Below are positions 32,788 through 43,720 of a stretch of 64,000 nucleotides of DNA, in pieces. The first letter of the stretch is position 1; every line of letters begins with the position of its first letter. This stretch comes from Lumbricus terrestris (Eukaryota > Annelida > Clitellata > Crassiclitellata > Lumbricidae), in NCBI GenBank assembly GCA_949752735.1, contig OX457047.1:6948266-7012265 (forward strand), in the 5' to 3' direction. Position numbers and translations under genes: made by a program. Below the pieces are notes generated by a model, which saw nothing but the letters and a program-made list of their open reading frames with translations, was not told where the DNA came from and did no database searches.

Positions 32788-34177
32788 TCAGTAAAAAATA
32801 AATAAATAATACTAATAATGTTCGTGTTGAACAAGAATCTCTGACTCTGTTGGGTGCACCATTGTTCAGAGGAAAGGCTCTGGACCGAGCACTGGAGGTC
32901 CATAGCAACACATTAGAGATGGCGCTGAATGATCTCACGTGTCTTGGAGCTCAAGGCGCACTCATGCTACTTCGATCATGTTTCGGAGCGCCGAAACTTA
33001 CATATTTACTTCGGTCGGCGCCGTGCTGGGGACACCCCCTCCTGGTAACAATCGACACGCAGATGAGAAGTGGCCTTCATAAGATTCTTAACATTGAACT
33101 CAATGACATTCAATGGCTACAAGCCACACTGCCTATTAGGGATGGCGGTCTCGGCGTGAGACGGGTCACGATGCTGGCTTCTTCAGCTTTCTTAGCTTCA
33201 GCTGCATCGACCAAGACACTCGGGATGGCCATCCTCGACCGCGAGGAACTACTGGATGACTACGAGAAAGAAATCCTAGAGGCTCGCAGTTCAACGTTGC
33301 CAGGAGGCGAGGCGTCAGCACGGGTTAAGCAGAAGTCATGGGACAGACCCTTGATCGACCAAGACAGGGCGTTGGTGTGGTCCGCGAACAGCGACCCGCT
33401 CAACAGAGCCAGATTGGGAGCGATCTCAGCGCCTCACGCCGGGGACTGGCTTTCCACTGTGCCAGTTGCTTCGTGCGGTCTAGGCCTTAGCAACGAGGCA
33501 ATACGAGTGGCGATCGGGCTACGCCTAGGTCTCAAGCTTTGTGCCCCACATCAGTGCCAGTGTGGTGGTATGGCGGACCCCGGAGGTCACCATGGTCTGG
33601 TATGCAAGAAATCGGAAGGTCGATCCAGCCGCCACTTTGCTATGAACGACATCATTTGGAGATCGCTCAAAAGAGCGGATATCCCCAGCTCGAAAGAACC
33701 CCCAGGACTCCTTCGCAGTGACGGTAAGAGGCCAGACGGGGCGACGCTCATACCGTGGTCTGGAGGAAAGTACTTGACCTGGGACGCAACCAGCATCCAT
33801 TCTTGCGCCGCATCTTACTTACCGAAGACATCGATGATACCTGGGAGTGCAGCTGAATTGGCCGCCTCGCGCAAAGTAGCAAAATATGCAGAGCTCCCCG
33901 CAACCCATGACTTCGTGCCAATAGCTTTAGAGACATTAGGTCCTATTAATTTGTCTGGTCGTGAGTTCCTTTTGGAATTAGGTCGTCGGCTGTCTGAAGC
34001 CACGGGCGACCCTATGGAATCCATGTATCTCTTCCAGCGTCTGTCCATATGCACACAACGACACAACGCAATAGCATTTAGGGGTACTTTTGTGCACGAC
34101 ACCGATGGCGAAGGCCTATGACCTTAGTAGCTTAAATTATTCTTCGGAACTTTTGTTCAAACTAATAAATGATTGTC
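32788..34177 (+). pseudogene. 5'-truncated non-LTR retrotransposon, C-terminus with restriction-like endonuclease motif
   Basis: A single open frame ends at 34121. It starts mid-protein at [20 protein letters not shown], with no credible initiator, so the reverse transcriptase fingers and palm are gone. Near residue 250 it has CQCGGMADPGGHHGLVC, a Cys/His cluster. It then has EPPGLLRSDGKRPDGATLIP and KYLTWDATSIHSCAASYL, where RPDG and WDAT could be the PD...D core of a restriction-like endonuclease, as in R2-, NeSL- or HERO-type LINEs. The C-terminus contains ELAASRKVAKYAEL and MYLFQRLSICTQRHNAIAF. It lies antisense in dynein intron 5 and ends in a TAA/ATA repeat tail. Clade assignment is tentative. 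Confidence 0.75.
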
Positions 34178-34237
<60 letters not shown>

Positions 34238-34283
34238 GATGATAATAATAATAATAGTAATAATAATAATAATAATAGTAGTA

Positions 34284-34358
<75 letters not shown>

Positions 34359-34360
34359 GC

Positions 34361-34430
<70 letters not shown>

Positions 34431-34431
34431 T
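34178..34431. repeat. (ATA)n tail-derived microsatellite, ~250 bp
   Basis: ATA triplets with a few AGT, AGC and ATG variants start within about 55 nt of the LINE stop codon. They look like an expanded terminal repeat of that element. Frames across it encode poly-Asn, poly-Ile or poly-Leu and are not genes. Confidence 0.95.
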
Positions 34432-35017
34432 AACATATATCGTTGAAAGGATCATTTACCTGTCTGTAAAAAAATTATTATTTCGATTCTGATTATATCA
34501 GTAACAAGAGCAATACAAGCAACAGCAGCAGCAGAAGCAGCAGCAGCAAAGAGAACAACAATCAGAAGAGTAACAATGGCAGAAGTAACAATACCCTACA
34601 TAGGGTGAAATATAAGACTAAGCTAAAAGATGTGAAGTTATATGAAATGGCATCAGATCAGCTTTAGTACGAGGCGAGATATGAGACGAGACAGGATTAC
34701 GATGAATGAATGAATGAATGAATCAATCAATGAATCAATCAACCAATCAATCTTCTTTATTGACCATCACCACAAAGTAATACAAGCGTACAGTTTACAC
34801 ATTTGTATGCATGTTGTCAATATGGGAACCCAAAGGAACATAATTATGGTTCCGCGAGACAGGGTTCCCTTATTGACATCAGTAATTTATCAATTATTAT
34901 ACATTGATGGTCATCATTACATCTTAACATGAATGAATTTGTTTATTGAACACACAAGTCTAATGGTACCGTTAACTGATAATAGCGATAATTAATCAAA
35001 ATAATTGTTGCAATTGT

Positions 35018-35049
<32 letters not shown>

Positions 35050-35066
35050 AATAACAACGAGACAAC
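34432..35066. other. dynein intron 5, remainder
   Basis: It contains a short CAGCAG/GAAGCAG-rich stretch (34517-34560), GAATGAATCAATCAATG repeats at 34703-34750 and an (AAC)n run at 35019-35050 beside the exon 5 donor. No gene was seen. Confidence 0.55.
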
Positions 35067-35372
35067 CTTTGATGAAGCATTGGAATTCCTCGCCAGTCAC
35101 AGCCTTCGCCTGCATCTGGATCTGGAGAATCATGAGAATCTGAAAGAGGAACTTGTCCTTCTCGTAAAGACCGCGGGTCGTGTAGGTGAAGGTCAGGTAG
35201 GTCAGATGGTCGATGATGTTCTGGATTCGCTTCGTCGTGAACGGGGACTTGGCCGAGTGTACCATCGAGATGTCGAAGAGCTGGAGGAACTGACGCAAAG
35301 ATGTCTGGTACATATCGTTCACCATGCTCATCTTCACGATCAGGAAGTACAACACGGAGCCCCTCGTTGCAA
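35067..35372 (-). CDS. DNAH5/DNAH8-like: dynein heavy chain exon 5
   Basis: This is 306 nt, entered and left in phase 1, with acceptor TTGCTGATCAG and donor GTTGTC. The split codon G/TT gives valine, so the junction reads [18 protein letters not shown]. It continues [60 protein letters not shown] and [10 protein letters not shown]. RGxxLYFxIxxMSxVNxMYQxSLxQF and RGLYExxKFLF are strong dynein signatures. A short (AAC)n repeat lies just past the donor. The match is continuous, with no frame damage. Confidence 0.94.
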
Positions 35373-37256
35373 CTGATCAGCAAAACGGGGAACGTAATAC
35401 AGCTTCGAACGCATGACATGACACTATTTTGCATTATTTGCTTAAAAATGAGAAGGATCTGGTTCATGCCCATCATTATAATAATTATTATATTGCTAAC
35501 AAATTTAAAAAAATTACAGCAAATGTAACATGGTCTGGCCCCGTTAGAATGATCTGGCACACATTTTTCGTGTTCTAGAAAAATGTGAAATAGGCGACCG
35601 TAAATAGTTAAATTACTAAACTATATAAAATTATGTTTGTTTAGTTGCTAGCACTATGTAGGTACGATGGGCAACTCGCAGCCTGCACAGACATTTGGTT
35701 CAAGGTTAACGCCCCATTTGAGCCCCATTGGCGACCTCAGCTCAGATAACAATTATTGCAAATAATTATAATAGGCTTACACCGTCGGTGGATCGTTGTA
35801 ATTTTGTCATTGTCGTCATTTATATTCAACTACGCACTGTTCCTTATTACACACGCCGGTAAGGCGCTATAGAAGTATGTGGTTACATCTATAATTACAT
35901 CGATAATTACCGCTGGATACGAATATAATCGCTTGTTTGGAGCGCTCTCTTTGTACACCTTTAAAAATGTTGTCAAAAGTTGCATAATTACAATCACCAG
36001 GCGAAACGCATTATTGTTGAGGAGAGTTGTGGTCGTACAACAGGTTACGCCCGGAATTGTCGAAATGCGCAATACTTTTCAAAAGTTGTACTATACGCCA
36101 TCTAACGGAGAAAACTCCTCTAAATATTTGTCCAGCGACGTCAACCAGGCTTACCTGAGTTTATTGTCAAAAGTAGTCGTACAACAACGACTGCTCCGTT
36201 GGGCCTAGGCCTAAATGCATACTTCTACTTTTAGTAAAACTTTATATAATGAACATCTACAATGATAGCGGTTTTTTCAGAAGCCATTTATTTTATTCTA
36301 AGAACATAATTACATAAAATACTCAAACAGCGTTTATACGAACGACAAATGCTATCAGAAGACATTATAACGGCTCATGTTTTTAGCTAGCTGATCACCT
36401 TATTAAGTCAAAGAGTTGCTAAGTAGCAGTTAACCATCTTCCAGTGGTTAATGCTAATAGTATCATTGATTATAAATTCTGTTAGCGCGTGCGAAAAGTG
36501 AGAACTGTTCAAAATAATTTCCTCCGACATAGACGGTCTTTCTTGTCATTAGATGTAGCTACACGTTGCATCCCATCACTGTCCATAGTATGCAAGTGCC
36601 AGTCCCAAGTGAGGAGAAACGAGGAGGGTGACTTCACGGTGCTGGCAGCCATGAGATGTCAAACAGTTCAAAGTGTCCCCTACAGAAACCTTGCACTAGC
36701 TGCATTACATCTTGATATCCATTTTTGAATAGGTAGCCAATTGGTGTCTACAGATGGAGAAACGTGGCAACCCATTGTTAGAGCACTTGATTTGTCAATC
36801 GATCGACAACAAATAAATAAAAATTGCATAAATTTATATAGCGCCTCTTCACGTTCTCTACCCAAAGGCGCTTCAAACCCAAGCCTGGTCGAAAAGCAAA
36901 GTCTTGAGAAGATGATATGCGTAGTGTGCGTGCTTGAGATTCCCTCATGTGAAGAGACCTTTCACTCTGTGGTTACAGTCATAATTATATACCGCTGGAC
37001 GCGACAATCTCTTGGTTTGAGCGCTCTCCTTGCACACCTCTAAAACGTTGTCAACAGTTGATATGTTAATCATTAGAAGGCTGAGGTATTGGGTAGTAGG
37101 ATGAAGTTCTTATCATTATTACGTAGACGGTTATTGCAAAGTGAAAAAAGTGGAAAGAGATCTTGTTTAACAAGTCCTTCACTCACAACTGATCAGTGTA
37201 ATTAATATAATATCTGGTAATTAAATCATTAGTAATTAGTAAATGATTATTGTAAT
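35373..37256. other. dynein intron 4, unassigned part
   Basis: Repeat hits are ACACCTTTAAAAATGTTGTC near 35956, a GCCAGTCCCAAG copy near 36600, a minus-strand LINE tail at 36831-36885 (TTTATATAGCGCCTCTTC), and ACACCTCTAAAACGTTGTC near 37035. Two TTGGTTTGAGCGCTCTCCTT-like passages at 35930 and 37015 show internal duplication. No coding motif is present. Confidence 0.45.
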
Positions 37257-37504
37257 GGTGACAGGACAATTACCCCCTGGACAATTACCCCCCGGACAAT
37301 TACCCCCGGACAATTACCCCCCGGACAATTACCCCCTAGGACAATAACCCCCCCGGACAATTACCCCCGGACATAGGACAATTGCCCCCCGACAATTACC
37401 TCCCATTGCTGAATGTATGTATGAATACGGTATACAGAAATATGTATGTGTGCATGTAATAATATGCCATGTATGGATGCATGCATATAATATGTATGTA
37501 TAAC

Positions 37505-37695
37505 ATGTATGTATACATGTACATATGCATGTACGTACATTCGTATGTATTTGTGTGTATTTATGCATGTATGTATGTTCAAACGTCCATACAGACATAT
37601 TATGTCTGTATGGACGTTTGAACATACATACATGCATAAATACACACAAATACATACGAATGTACGTACATGCATATGTACATGTATACATACAT
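37505..37695. repeat. perfect 191-bp palindrome inside the foldback element
   Basis: Two 95-bp arms are exact reverse complements around a single T at 37600, for example TCCATACAGACATA on the left and TATGTCTGTATGGA on the right. I checked base by base and found no mismatch. It lies off-centre in the left part of the larger inverted repeat. Confidence 0.9.
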
Positions 37696-37794
37696 ATAAC
37701 ACATATATGGATACATACAGCCACACATATTTACATATACACATACAAACATACATATACAGTTTATACACATGCACACATATACTCACATATA

Positions 37795-38073
37795 TACATA
37801 CATACATACATACATACATACATACACACATACATACATACATACATACATACATACATACATACATACATACATACATACATACATGCATACATACATG
37901 CATGCATGCATACATGCATACATACATACATACATACATACATACATACGTACATACATACATACATACATACATACATGCATGCATGCATACATACATA
38001 CATACATACATACATACATACATACATACATACATACATACATACATACGTACATACGTACATACGTACATAC
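37795..38073. repeat. (CATA)n array, left inner arm
   Basis: Mostly uninterrupted ACAT tetramers with occasional ACGT, ACAC and TGCA variants. Frames read as Thr-Tyr-Ile-His repeats and are not genes. It is complementary to the GTAT array at 38113-38299. Confidence 0.95.
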
Positions 38074-38112
38074 ATTGATGAACAAACAATTGTCTAACAT
38101 GCATGTATTATT

Positions 38113-38299
38113 GCATGTATGTATGTATGTATGTATGTATGTATGTATGTATGTATGTATGTATGTATGTATGTATGTATGTATGTATGTATGTATGTAT
38201 GTATGTATGTATGTATGTATGTATGTATGTATGTATGTATGTATGTATGTATGTATGTATGTATGTATGTATGTATGTATGTATGTATGTATGTATGTC
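38113..38299. repeat. (GTAT)n array, right inner arm
   Basis: About 46 perfect GTAT tetramers, complementary to the left array, with far fewer variants, so the two arms have evolved independently since they arose. Confidence 0.95.
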
Positions 38300-38493
38300 T
38301 GTATATATTTGTATGTGTGCATATATGCATGCATGGGGGGTAATTGTCCTAGGGGGTTATTGTCCGGGGGGGTAATTGTCCTAGGGGGTAATTGTCCAGG
38401 GGTAATTGTCCGGGGGTAATTGTCCGGGGGTAATTGTCCGGGGGGTAACTGTCCGGGTGGTAATTGCCCTAGACCCATTGTAATAACTCTAAC

Positions 38494-38737
38494 CTGGTCG
38501 GAATTCCTCTCGGGCGCTGTTGATGCGAATTTCCGTTTCGGCTGCAATCGACAGTTTTTCGTTGACCTCGAGAGCGGCTTCCTTCGTAACAGTGAGCGCC
38601 TCGATGAGTGTTTCATCCTCAACCAGAGATCCAGTCGTTGAGTTGAGGTGGTAGAGAAGGTTGTCCTCCAATTCCTGCATTCGTCTCTTGTTGGCCGTCA
38701 CTTCAGCGATCAACTTCGTTCTCTCCGATTCCAACTC
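38494..38737 (-). CDS. DNAH5/DNAH8-like: dynein heavy chain exon 4 (linker between AAA5 and AAA6)
   Basis: This 244-nt exon carries 81 codons plus one G (phase 1 exit). The acceptor is GATGTGGTCAG and the donor GTTAGA. It encodes [60 protein letters not shown] and ends [10 protein letters not shown]. It is mostly helical and charged, as expected for the conserved helices after AAA5. A foldback transposon is inserted only about ten bases beyond its donor. Copies of its first ~110 nt with the acceptor occur inverted at 49.4, 51.7, 51.9 and 61.9 kb. Confidence 0.94.
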
Positions 38738-40021
38738 CTGACCACATCAGACGAGAAAAACAGTTACTCTTTCTATTAGAGCATTATTAATCAATGGCGT
38801 ATTCATTCATTCATTCATTCATTCATTCATTCATTCAAACGATAAACGAGAAACACAATCAGGCTTCTTATAAGGGCTTAATTAATGCATACATTCATTC
38901 CTTCGTTCATTCAGTCATTCATTCATTCATCACCAGCACGACAAGTGACGAAATTTTTTTCAGATGTTTTATTCTAGCTTAGGCTTTTTATCGCAAGATA
39001 CGAATACTCTACTTATTGAACATAAATATTTCTTCAACTAAATAATATCGGATAGAAATGAAACGATCGAAAGGTGTTTAAATATGACATAGGCCTAATA
39101 GTCATCCTTGACATAACGTCTAACTACCACGCAGGTATGAAGGCCGTTGAAATCTCAACAATCTTACCTCACCGGATAATTTTATTATTTTAATTTTACA
39201 ATAAACAACTGTAATTCCAAAAAAGTAAAAATATAAAATTGAAGCATATGAATATTGTCAGTATCATAATAAGCGTCGCCAGAAATTGGCTGGTGTCCGT
39301 ATGGACATAGTGTCATACCAAAGATAATTAGCGTCGCCCTCTCTGTCATCCAGGCTTTGGACTGACACTACCACATGTGGGACACCTTCGCTGTTATCAT
39401 AACAGATCTGATTCCTACAAACTAAATTTTTTGCTTTAAGTTTTGGCGAGGCGGTACGGGTACAGCGTAGAATGAAGGAATATTTAATATTTGTAGTGTA
39501 CGGAACAAGCGATTTGAAGGTGTCTAAACATGGACTTGATAGAGAGTTGATTAAAAATCTCTTACGTGAACTAAGGCGTATATGGCAATAGATTGGAAAG
39601 ACAGAAGATTGATAGGAAACATGTATATTTGTTCAGAAAATGCGGCTAAAAATTAATCGATGAATAGTACTGTGAAATGGGAAGTCAGGCGATATCAAAG
39701 CGACAATTTAATATCTACACAGAAATGGTTGTAAGAAAAATAGTTGATGATCTATGCTAGCGTAGATTGCATTAAGATTAGATCGTATTAAGATTTATAT
39801 TCTTCTATTCATGGACCCAGATCTGTAAGTGAATGTGATGAATTGAAAAAATGATTGTCTAATGATTATTTGTAATGTGAGACTCTGTTAGACGAGCCTT
39901 CGGTTCTTATGCAATCTGGATATAACCATTGTTACTGAATGTAGCCTACATTGACTGACTTTCTATCATGCTTGAACTTAACCGTTTTAGCGAATAATAA
40001 AGGTGCCCTCATTAATTAATT
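38738..40021. other. dynein intron 3, part
   Basis: A (CATT)n run lies at 38801-38836 and a degenerate one near 38895-38930. A minus-strand 350-bp family copy lies near 39300-39400 (GCGTCGCCCTCTCTGTCATC, CAGGCTTTGGACTGACACTA). GATTTGAAGGTGTCTAAAC at 39508 recurs as GATTTGAGGGTGTCTAAAG at 41863. No exon is evident. Confidence 0.5.
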
Positions 40022-40402
40022 AATTCTCTCGTTCGTTTGTTAATTCATTAATTCATTCATCCATCCATCCATTCATCCATTCATTTATCCATTCATCCAT
40101 CCATCCTTTCATCCATCCATCCATCCATTCACTCATTCATTCATTCAACCATTCGTTCATCCATCCATCCACTAATTCATCCATCCATTCATTCACTCAT
40201 TTATTCATTCAACCATTCGTTCATCCATCCATCCCCTAATTCATTCATTCATCCAAACACTTATTCATCCATCCATTCATCCATCCATCTATCCATCCGT
40301 TCACTCATCCATTCATCCATTCATTCAATCATTCACTCACTCATTCTTCCATCCATCCATCTATCCATCCATTCATCCATTCACTAATTCATTCATCCAT
40401 TA
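40022..40402. repeat. (CATT/CATC)n compound microsatellite
   Basis: About 380 bp of CATT, CATC and ACTC tetramers in mixed order, ending about 27 nt from the exon 3 donor. Confidence 0.92.
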
Positions 40403-40428
40403 GGCATTAGATAGACGGATGAAATCAC

Positions 40429-40767
40429 CTTCTTTTCCGTCAGAATAACGAGACCGAGCAGTTGATCCTCGAGTCCTTTGATCGTCACCGTGAAGTCAAT
40501 GATCGAGGTCTTCGCGCTCACTTCCGGTGTGTACGCCGGATTTCCGAGTTTCGTCGTGATGTAGAGACGGAACCCCGGCATCACGTCCACTTCCTTCTCG
40601 CCGACCTTCACCTTGAAGAAGCTGCCGGCCTTGATGAAGTTCTTCTCGAGCAGATTGTTCAGAGCTGGATCCAGTTCCTCTCCAACGTCTTCGATGAGCA
40701 ATGGCCAACCGTTCGACAGCGCATCCTCGAGATGTGTTCTAAATGCCTTGTGGTTGAGATTCGTCAC
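40429..40767 (-). CDS. DNAH5/DNAH8-like: dynein heavy chain exon 3 (late AAA5)
   Basis: The exon is 339 nt, 113 residues, phase 0 both sides, acceptor TTGTGCGAAG and donor GTGATT. It encodes [79 protein letters not shown] and [15 protein letters not shown]. The EDVGEELDP and LYITTKxxNPxYTPE blocks are conserved throughout dynein motors. The usual arginine in LLxRVI is leucine here (LLGLVI), a small oddity. A long CATT/CATC array starts within about 30 nt of the donor on the intron side. Confidence 0.94.
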
Positions 40768-41589
40768 CTTCGCACAAGCAATTTAGTATTTTATCGAGTA
40801 TTTATGTAGCGTTTTTTCTTTATTGCGAATCTCAGAAATTTCTCAAACAGGGTTTGACAGATCAGTTAAACTGATTTGTCAAACTGTTTGTCTACCTGCT
40901 CTAGGCCTATACGAAGAGCCTGCAACATCAGGAATCTTCAATCAGTCTATGAGATTGTTATATAGATCTAATTATTATTATGTTGTCGGAACTTCTCGCT
41001 CGAGTCGTATAAGCTCACTTCATTTTAGTTCATCAAGTTCCTGCCGACGATGTTGATCACAGTCATGAGAAATTTAATTCTTGACATATTTTGTCTGGCA
41101 TTACTTTTAATCGACATTTCCAACTGGCAGGATAAAACGAAACAGAACTTCACTCTGGAATCATGATACACCCCTGAATTCCACGAGTCCAAATCCATCC
41201 GCCAGGATTTCTGCTCACCCAACATCGTCCACCACAGACTCCAGTACTTACCGTCTCACATGTTCTGTCTACGTGGAAGAATTTCCGTTGCCCACAATTC
41301 TCCCTCCCTCCGCCAAACTGTCTCGACCTGACCAGGCATGGACATTTTGTGGAACTGTGAGGACATATTATCTACCTTTTGTAAAATATATGAGCGGATG
41401 AAAGGTTCCCAAGTGCATATAACCTGTAACACATGTTGATTGTCCATAGCCGGTTCAAAGGCTCCCATGGGTCGAACATGGCCGCAAGCGGTATGTCGAA
41501 CCATCCCTGTCCTAAATCAAACCCGACGATAATTATAGGCCTACTAACACCAAACAACGCTGGTATAATTTTTCTTTCTCTCTGGATTT
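40768..41589. other. dynein intron 2, unassigned part
   Basis: AT-rich sequence with TAGGCCTA octamers near 40903 and 41538. Minus-strand frames at 41025-41225 and 41256-41557 are open but I recognise no domain. They could be remnants of a transposon. Confidence 0.35.
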
Positions 41590-41755
41590 TTTAGAGATCA
41601 ACTGGAATCCGTAATGAACTTCTTTTGTCTTTCTTTGCCCCTTTTCCGCAAGCGTTTGAAAACCATTCTCTTTGAATGTGGTTTGGTGTCAGGTCGGGAG
41701 CGCCTCTGAGGAGTTCTCTTGAAGTGGTGCTATATAAATGTACGATTACAATTAC
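41590..41755 (+). pseudogene. LINE C-terminal remnant with 3' tail
   Basis: The plus strand reads LFRKRLKTILFECGLVSGRE, matching the last residues of L2/CR1-like LINE proteins. It is followed by TCGGGAGCGCCTCTGAGGAG and CTTGAAGTGGTGCTATATAA. The tail is the one shared with the SINE. Confidence 0.6.
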
Positions 41756-41999
41756 AAGAGATATGATTCCTACAAGCTTCATTTTGATTTAAGTTTTGGC
41801 AAAGTGCTGTAACAGTGAGGAATGGAGGAATATTTAATATTTGTAACATTAGACACAAGTGATTTGAGGGTGTCTAAAGATGGACTTGGCATTTGGTATC
41901 TCTAAACGCACATCTGTTGATCTGGTGTTTTCATGGCTCGACTTTCTACTGTAGTGCTGCATGAAAGCTTCGCTATAATGATCTTTATGAAATAAGTTC

Positions 42000-42155
42000 T
42001 CGAGCAGTCTCCGTAATAAACTTCTTCGTCTTTCTTTGCTAATTTACCTCAAGAGTTTGGAAACCATGGTCAATAACTGCGGTCTGGTGCTGTCAGGTCG
42101 GCAGCGCCACCGAGGAGTTTATCTTGAATTGGCGCCATATAAATTCATGATTACG
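42000..42155 (+). repeat. second, more diverged LINE tail copy
   Basis: It repeats 41605-41755 with many changes: GTAATAAACTTCTTCGTC, CGGCAGCGCCACCGAGGAG and CTTGAATTGGCGCCATATAA. The two copies are about 400 bp apart, with GTGTCTAAAGATGG-type sequence between, suggesting a local duplication. Confidence 0.5.
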
Positions 42156-42279
42156 ATCAGATCTGCACAGCGCTCGTGAATAAACTGATGCTCAACGCTT
42201 AAATTGAAGTAGCCGTTCAAAATAATTATAATTATAGGACTCTACGATTCACTCTTTCAACCATTTTGCTCTCTGAATT

Positions 42280-42410
42280 ATATATGATATATATATATAT
42301 ATATATCTGATGAACATGTATATACATATTATATATGACGTATGTTATATTATATTATATATATGATGTATATGTATATGTATATACATATTATATATAG
42401 CTGTATTTAT
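42280..42410. repeat. AT-rich (TA)n-type low complexity
   Basis: ATATATATAT runs and TATATGTATATACATA palindromic variants lie directly before the exon 2 donor. Confidence 0.85.
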
Positions 42411-42423
42411 AGATGACGCTTAC

Positions 42424-42618
42424 CTGCAGTGAGTGATCCATCTCTCTGCTCTTGATCCAGACCTTCGCCTGATTCTGTGGATCGATCAGAAGCGGATATC
42501 GCGTTGCCTTGGTGACGATCAGACCGTTCTGGATCGACAGTTCGTCGTTCGGAAGACCTTGAAGGTTCGAGTCGCTGACCGTTGTGTTGTCAACAAGCAT
42601 CGTAACGATGTCCAAATC
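42424..42618 (-). CDS. DNAH5/DNAH8-like: dynein heavy chain exon 2 of the visible set (AAA5)
   Basis: This is 195 nt, 65 residues, phase 0 at both ends, with acceptor TTTTGATAG and donor GTAAGC. It encodes [20 protein letters not shown], then [20 protein letters not shown] and [18 protein letters not shown]. The combination of LQGLPxDxLSxQNGxIV and [11 protein letters not shown] is diagnostic for AAA5 of axonemal dyneins. The frame joins exon 1 as ...IPFSE/DLDIV and exon 3 as ...HSLQ/VTNLN without a gap. Confidence 0.93.
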
Positions 42619-42976
42619 CTATCAAAATTTCAAATTTACTCGAATTATTTTAACTTGCAGCATCAGTTTAAGTAGTAGAAACAATAATATTGGCGATTTA
42701 TATAGCGCCGTTCCATTACCTTTAGGCCGCATAAAAGACGCCGTATAGGCCTATAATATGAGTTCCGGAAATTGAACAGCAGTCATATGACCGTTGAAAA
42801 TAAATTCTTGAACCGCGATTTGAAATTGGTGTTTATAGCCTAATGACAAAGCTTAATGTTGGTGTCTGTAAAATTCAGGCAAACACTAAAGGTTTTGACC
42901 GAGCAGTAGCACTTTTTGTTGGGGTCTACTGTTCATGGGGTGTCAACCAATTTGCCAACCGATGAGGCGTCAACCA

Positions 42977-43172
<196 letters not shown>

Positions 43173-43329
43173 ATTAAATAAATTTGTAACGCGCGCAAGG
43201 TCACACCGAAATGTGAATCTGAGGCGAGGATAATCAGCCGCCAGAGGGAGATGCAGTTAGAGATCCATGTGCTTGAAAGCCAAGAGACACTAGCGACACC
43301 AATGATGTAGAATATTCGCATTCAATCGT

Positions 43330-43720
43330 AATTTATATAGCGCCCCTTCAATGCACTTACTCAGAGGCGCTCCCGGCCGAGATCAAGCAAAAAAGCAGAT
43401 ATCAACAGTTTATGAAATTGAGAACAGCTTGGGAAATGTCGCATAGTCAAGGAAAGTCCAGATTGTTGGACCAACCACAGAGAACGAGCGCCTCTGCATT
43501 GTTGCAGAGCGAGTGAAAGTAACCATTAAGTTACCATGGACAGCAGAGTGGCCTATGCAAGTGGAAAGAGGGAGGCAAAGCTCACACAGATAAGAGGGCC
43601 CCCAAAATGATAAGCATCGCCAAACCAAAGAATCAATCCTAAATGAGATGCGCTGCGGGAAAGGAAGCCAGTGCAAGAGCTCGCGCTTATCCTGTGATGC
43701 ACGATCGGGCTTGGTAAACC
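43330..43720 (-). pseudogene. LINE (L2/CR1-like) ORF2 C-terminus with 3' tail
   Basis: On the minus strand the frame reads ELLHWLPFPQRISFRIDSLV, WRCLSFWGPSYLCELCLPLS, RRSFSVVGPTIWTFLDYATF and PKLFSIS. LHWLPxxxRIxFKIxxLxxK, PxYLxEL and FSVVGPxxWNxLP are the classical C-terminal block of L2/CR1-type LINEs. Directly after it comes CCGGGAGCGCCTCTGAGTAA and TTGAAGGGGCGCTATATAAA. This copy shows protein and tail in one piece, so the SINE tail can be attributed to this LINE family. It is 5'-truncated. Confidence 0.85.

Larger units (their letters stand above)
37257..38476. mobile_element. foldback transposon, 1220 bp, 8-bp TSD, at the exon 4 donor
   Basis: Both flanks are ATTGTAAT (37249-37256 and 38477-38484). 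The outer arms are inverted arrays of a ~15-bp unit: GGACAATTACCCCC repeats on the left (37265-37410) and GGGGGTAATTGTCC repeats on the right (38336-38470). Inside are long CATA arrays on the left and complementary GTAT arrays on the right, around a short centre near 38074-38112. The whole can fold into one long hairpin. There is no protein. It sits in dynein intron 4, its near end 17 bases from exon 4. Confidence 0.85.

Noticed and set aside
32457..32903. 148-residue minus-strand frame with an Asp-rich run
   Set aside because: It is dynein exon 6 read through its acceptor into an intronic trinucleotide repeat. Only 32541-32677 is exon.
34162..34492. Poly-Asn, poly-Ile, poly-Leu and poly-Tyr frames
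   Set aside because: They are an artefact of the ATA repeat behind the LINE. The same applies to 42926-43321, 50109-50406, 10688-11083 and 3250-3330.
37361..38622. Long open frames of up to 278 residues on both strands rich in Met-Tyr-Val-Cys or Thr-Tyr-Ile-His
   Set aside because: They are translations of CATA/GTAT microsatellites and of a palindrome. All frames stay open because the repeat lacks stops.
41025..41557. Overlapping minus-strand frames in dynein intron 2
   Set aside because: I recognise no dynein or transposon motif, and exons 2 and 3 join in frame without them.
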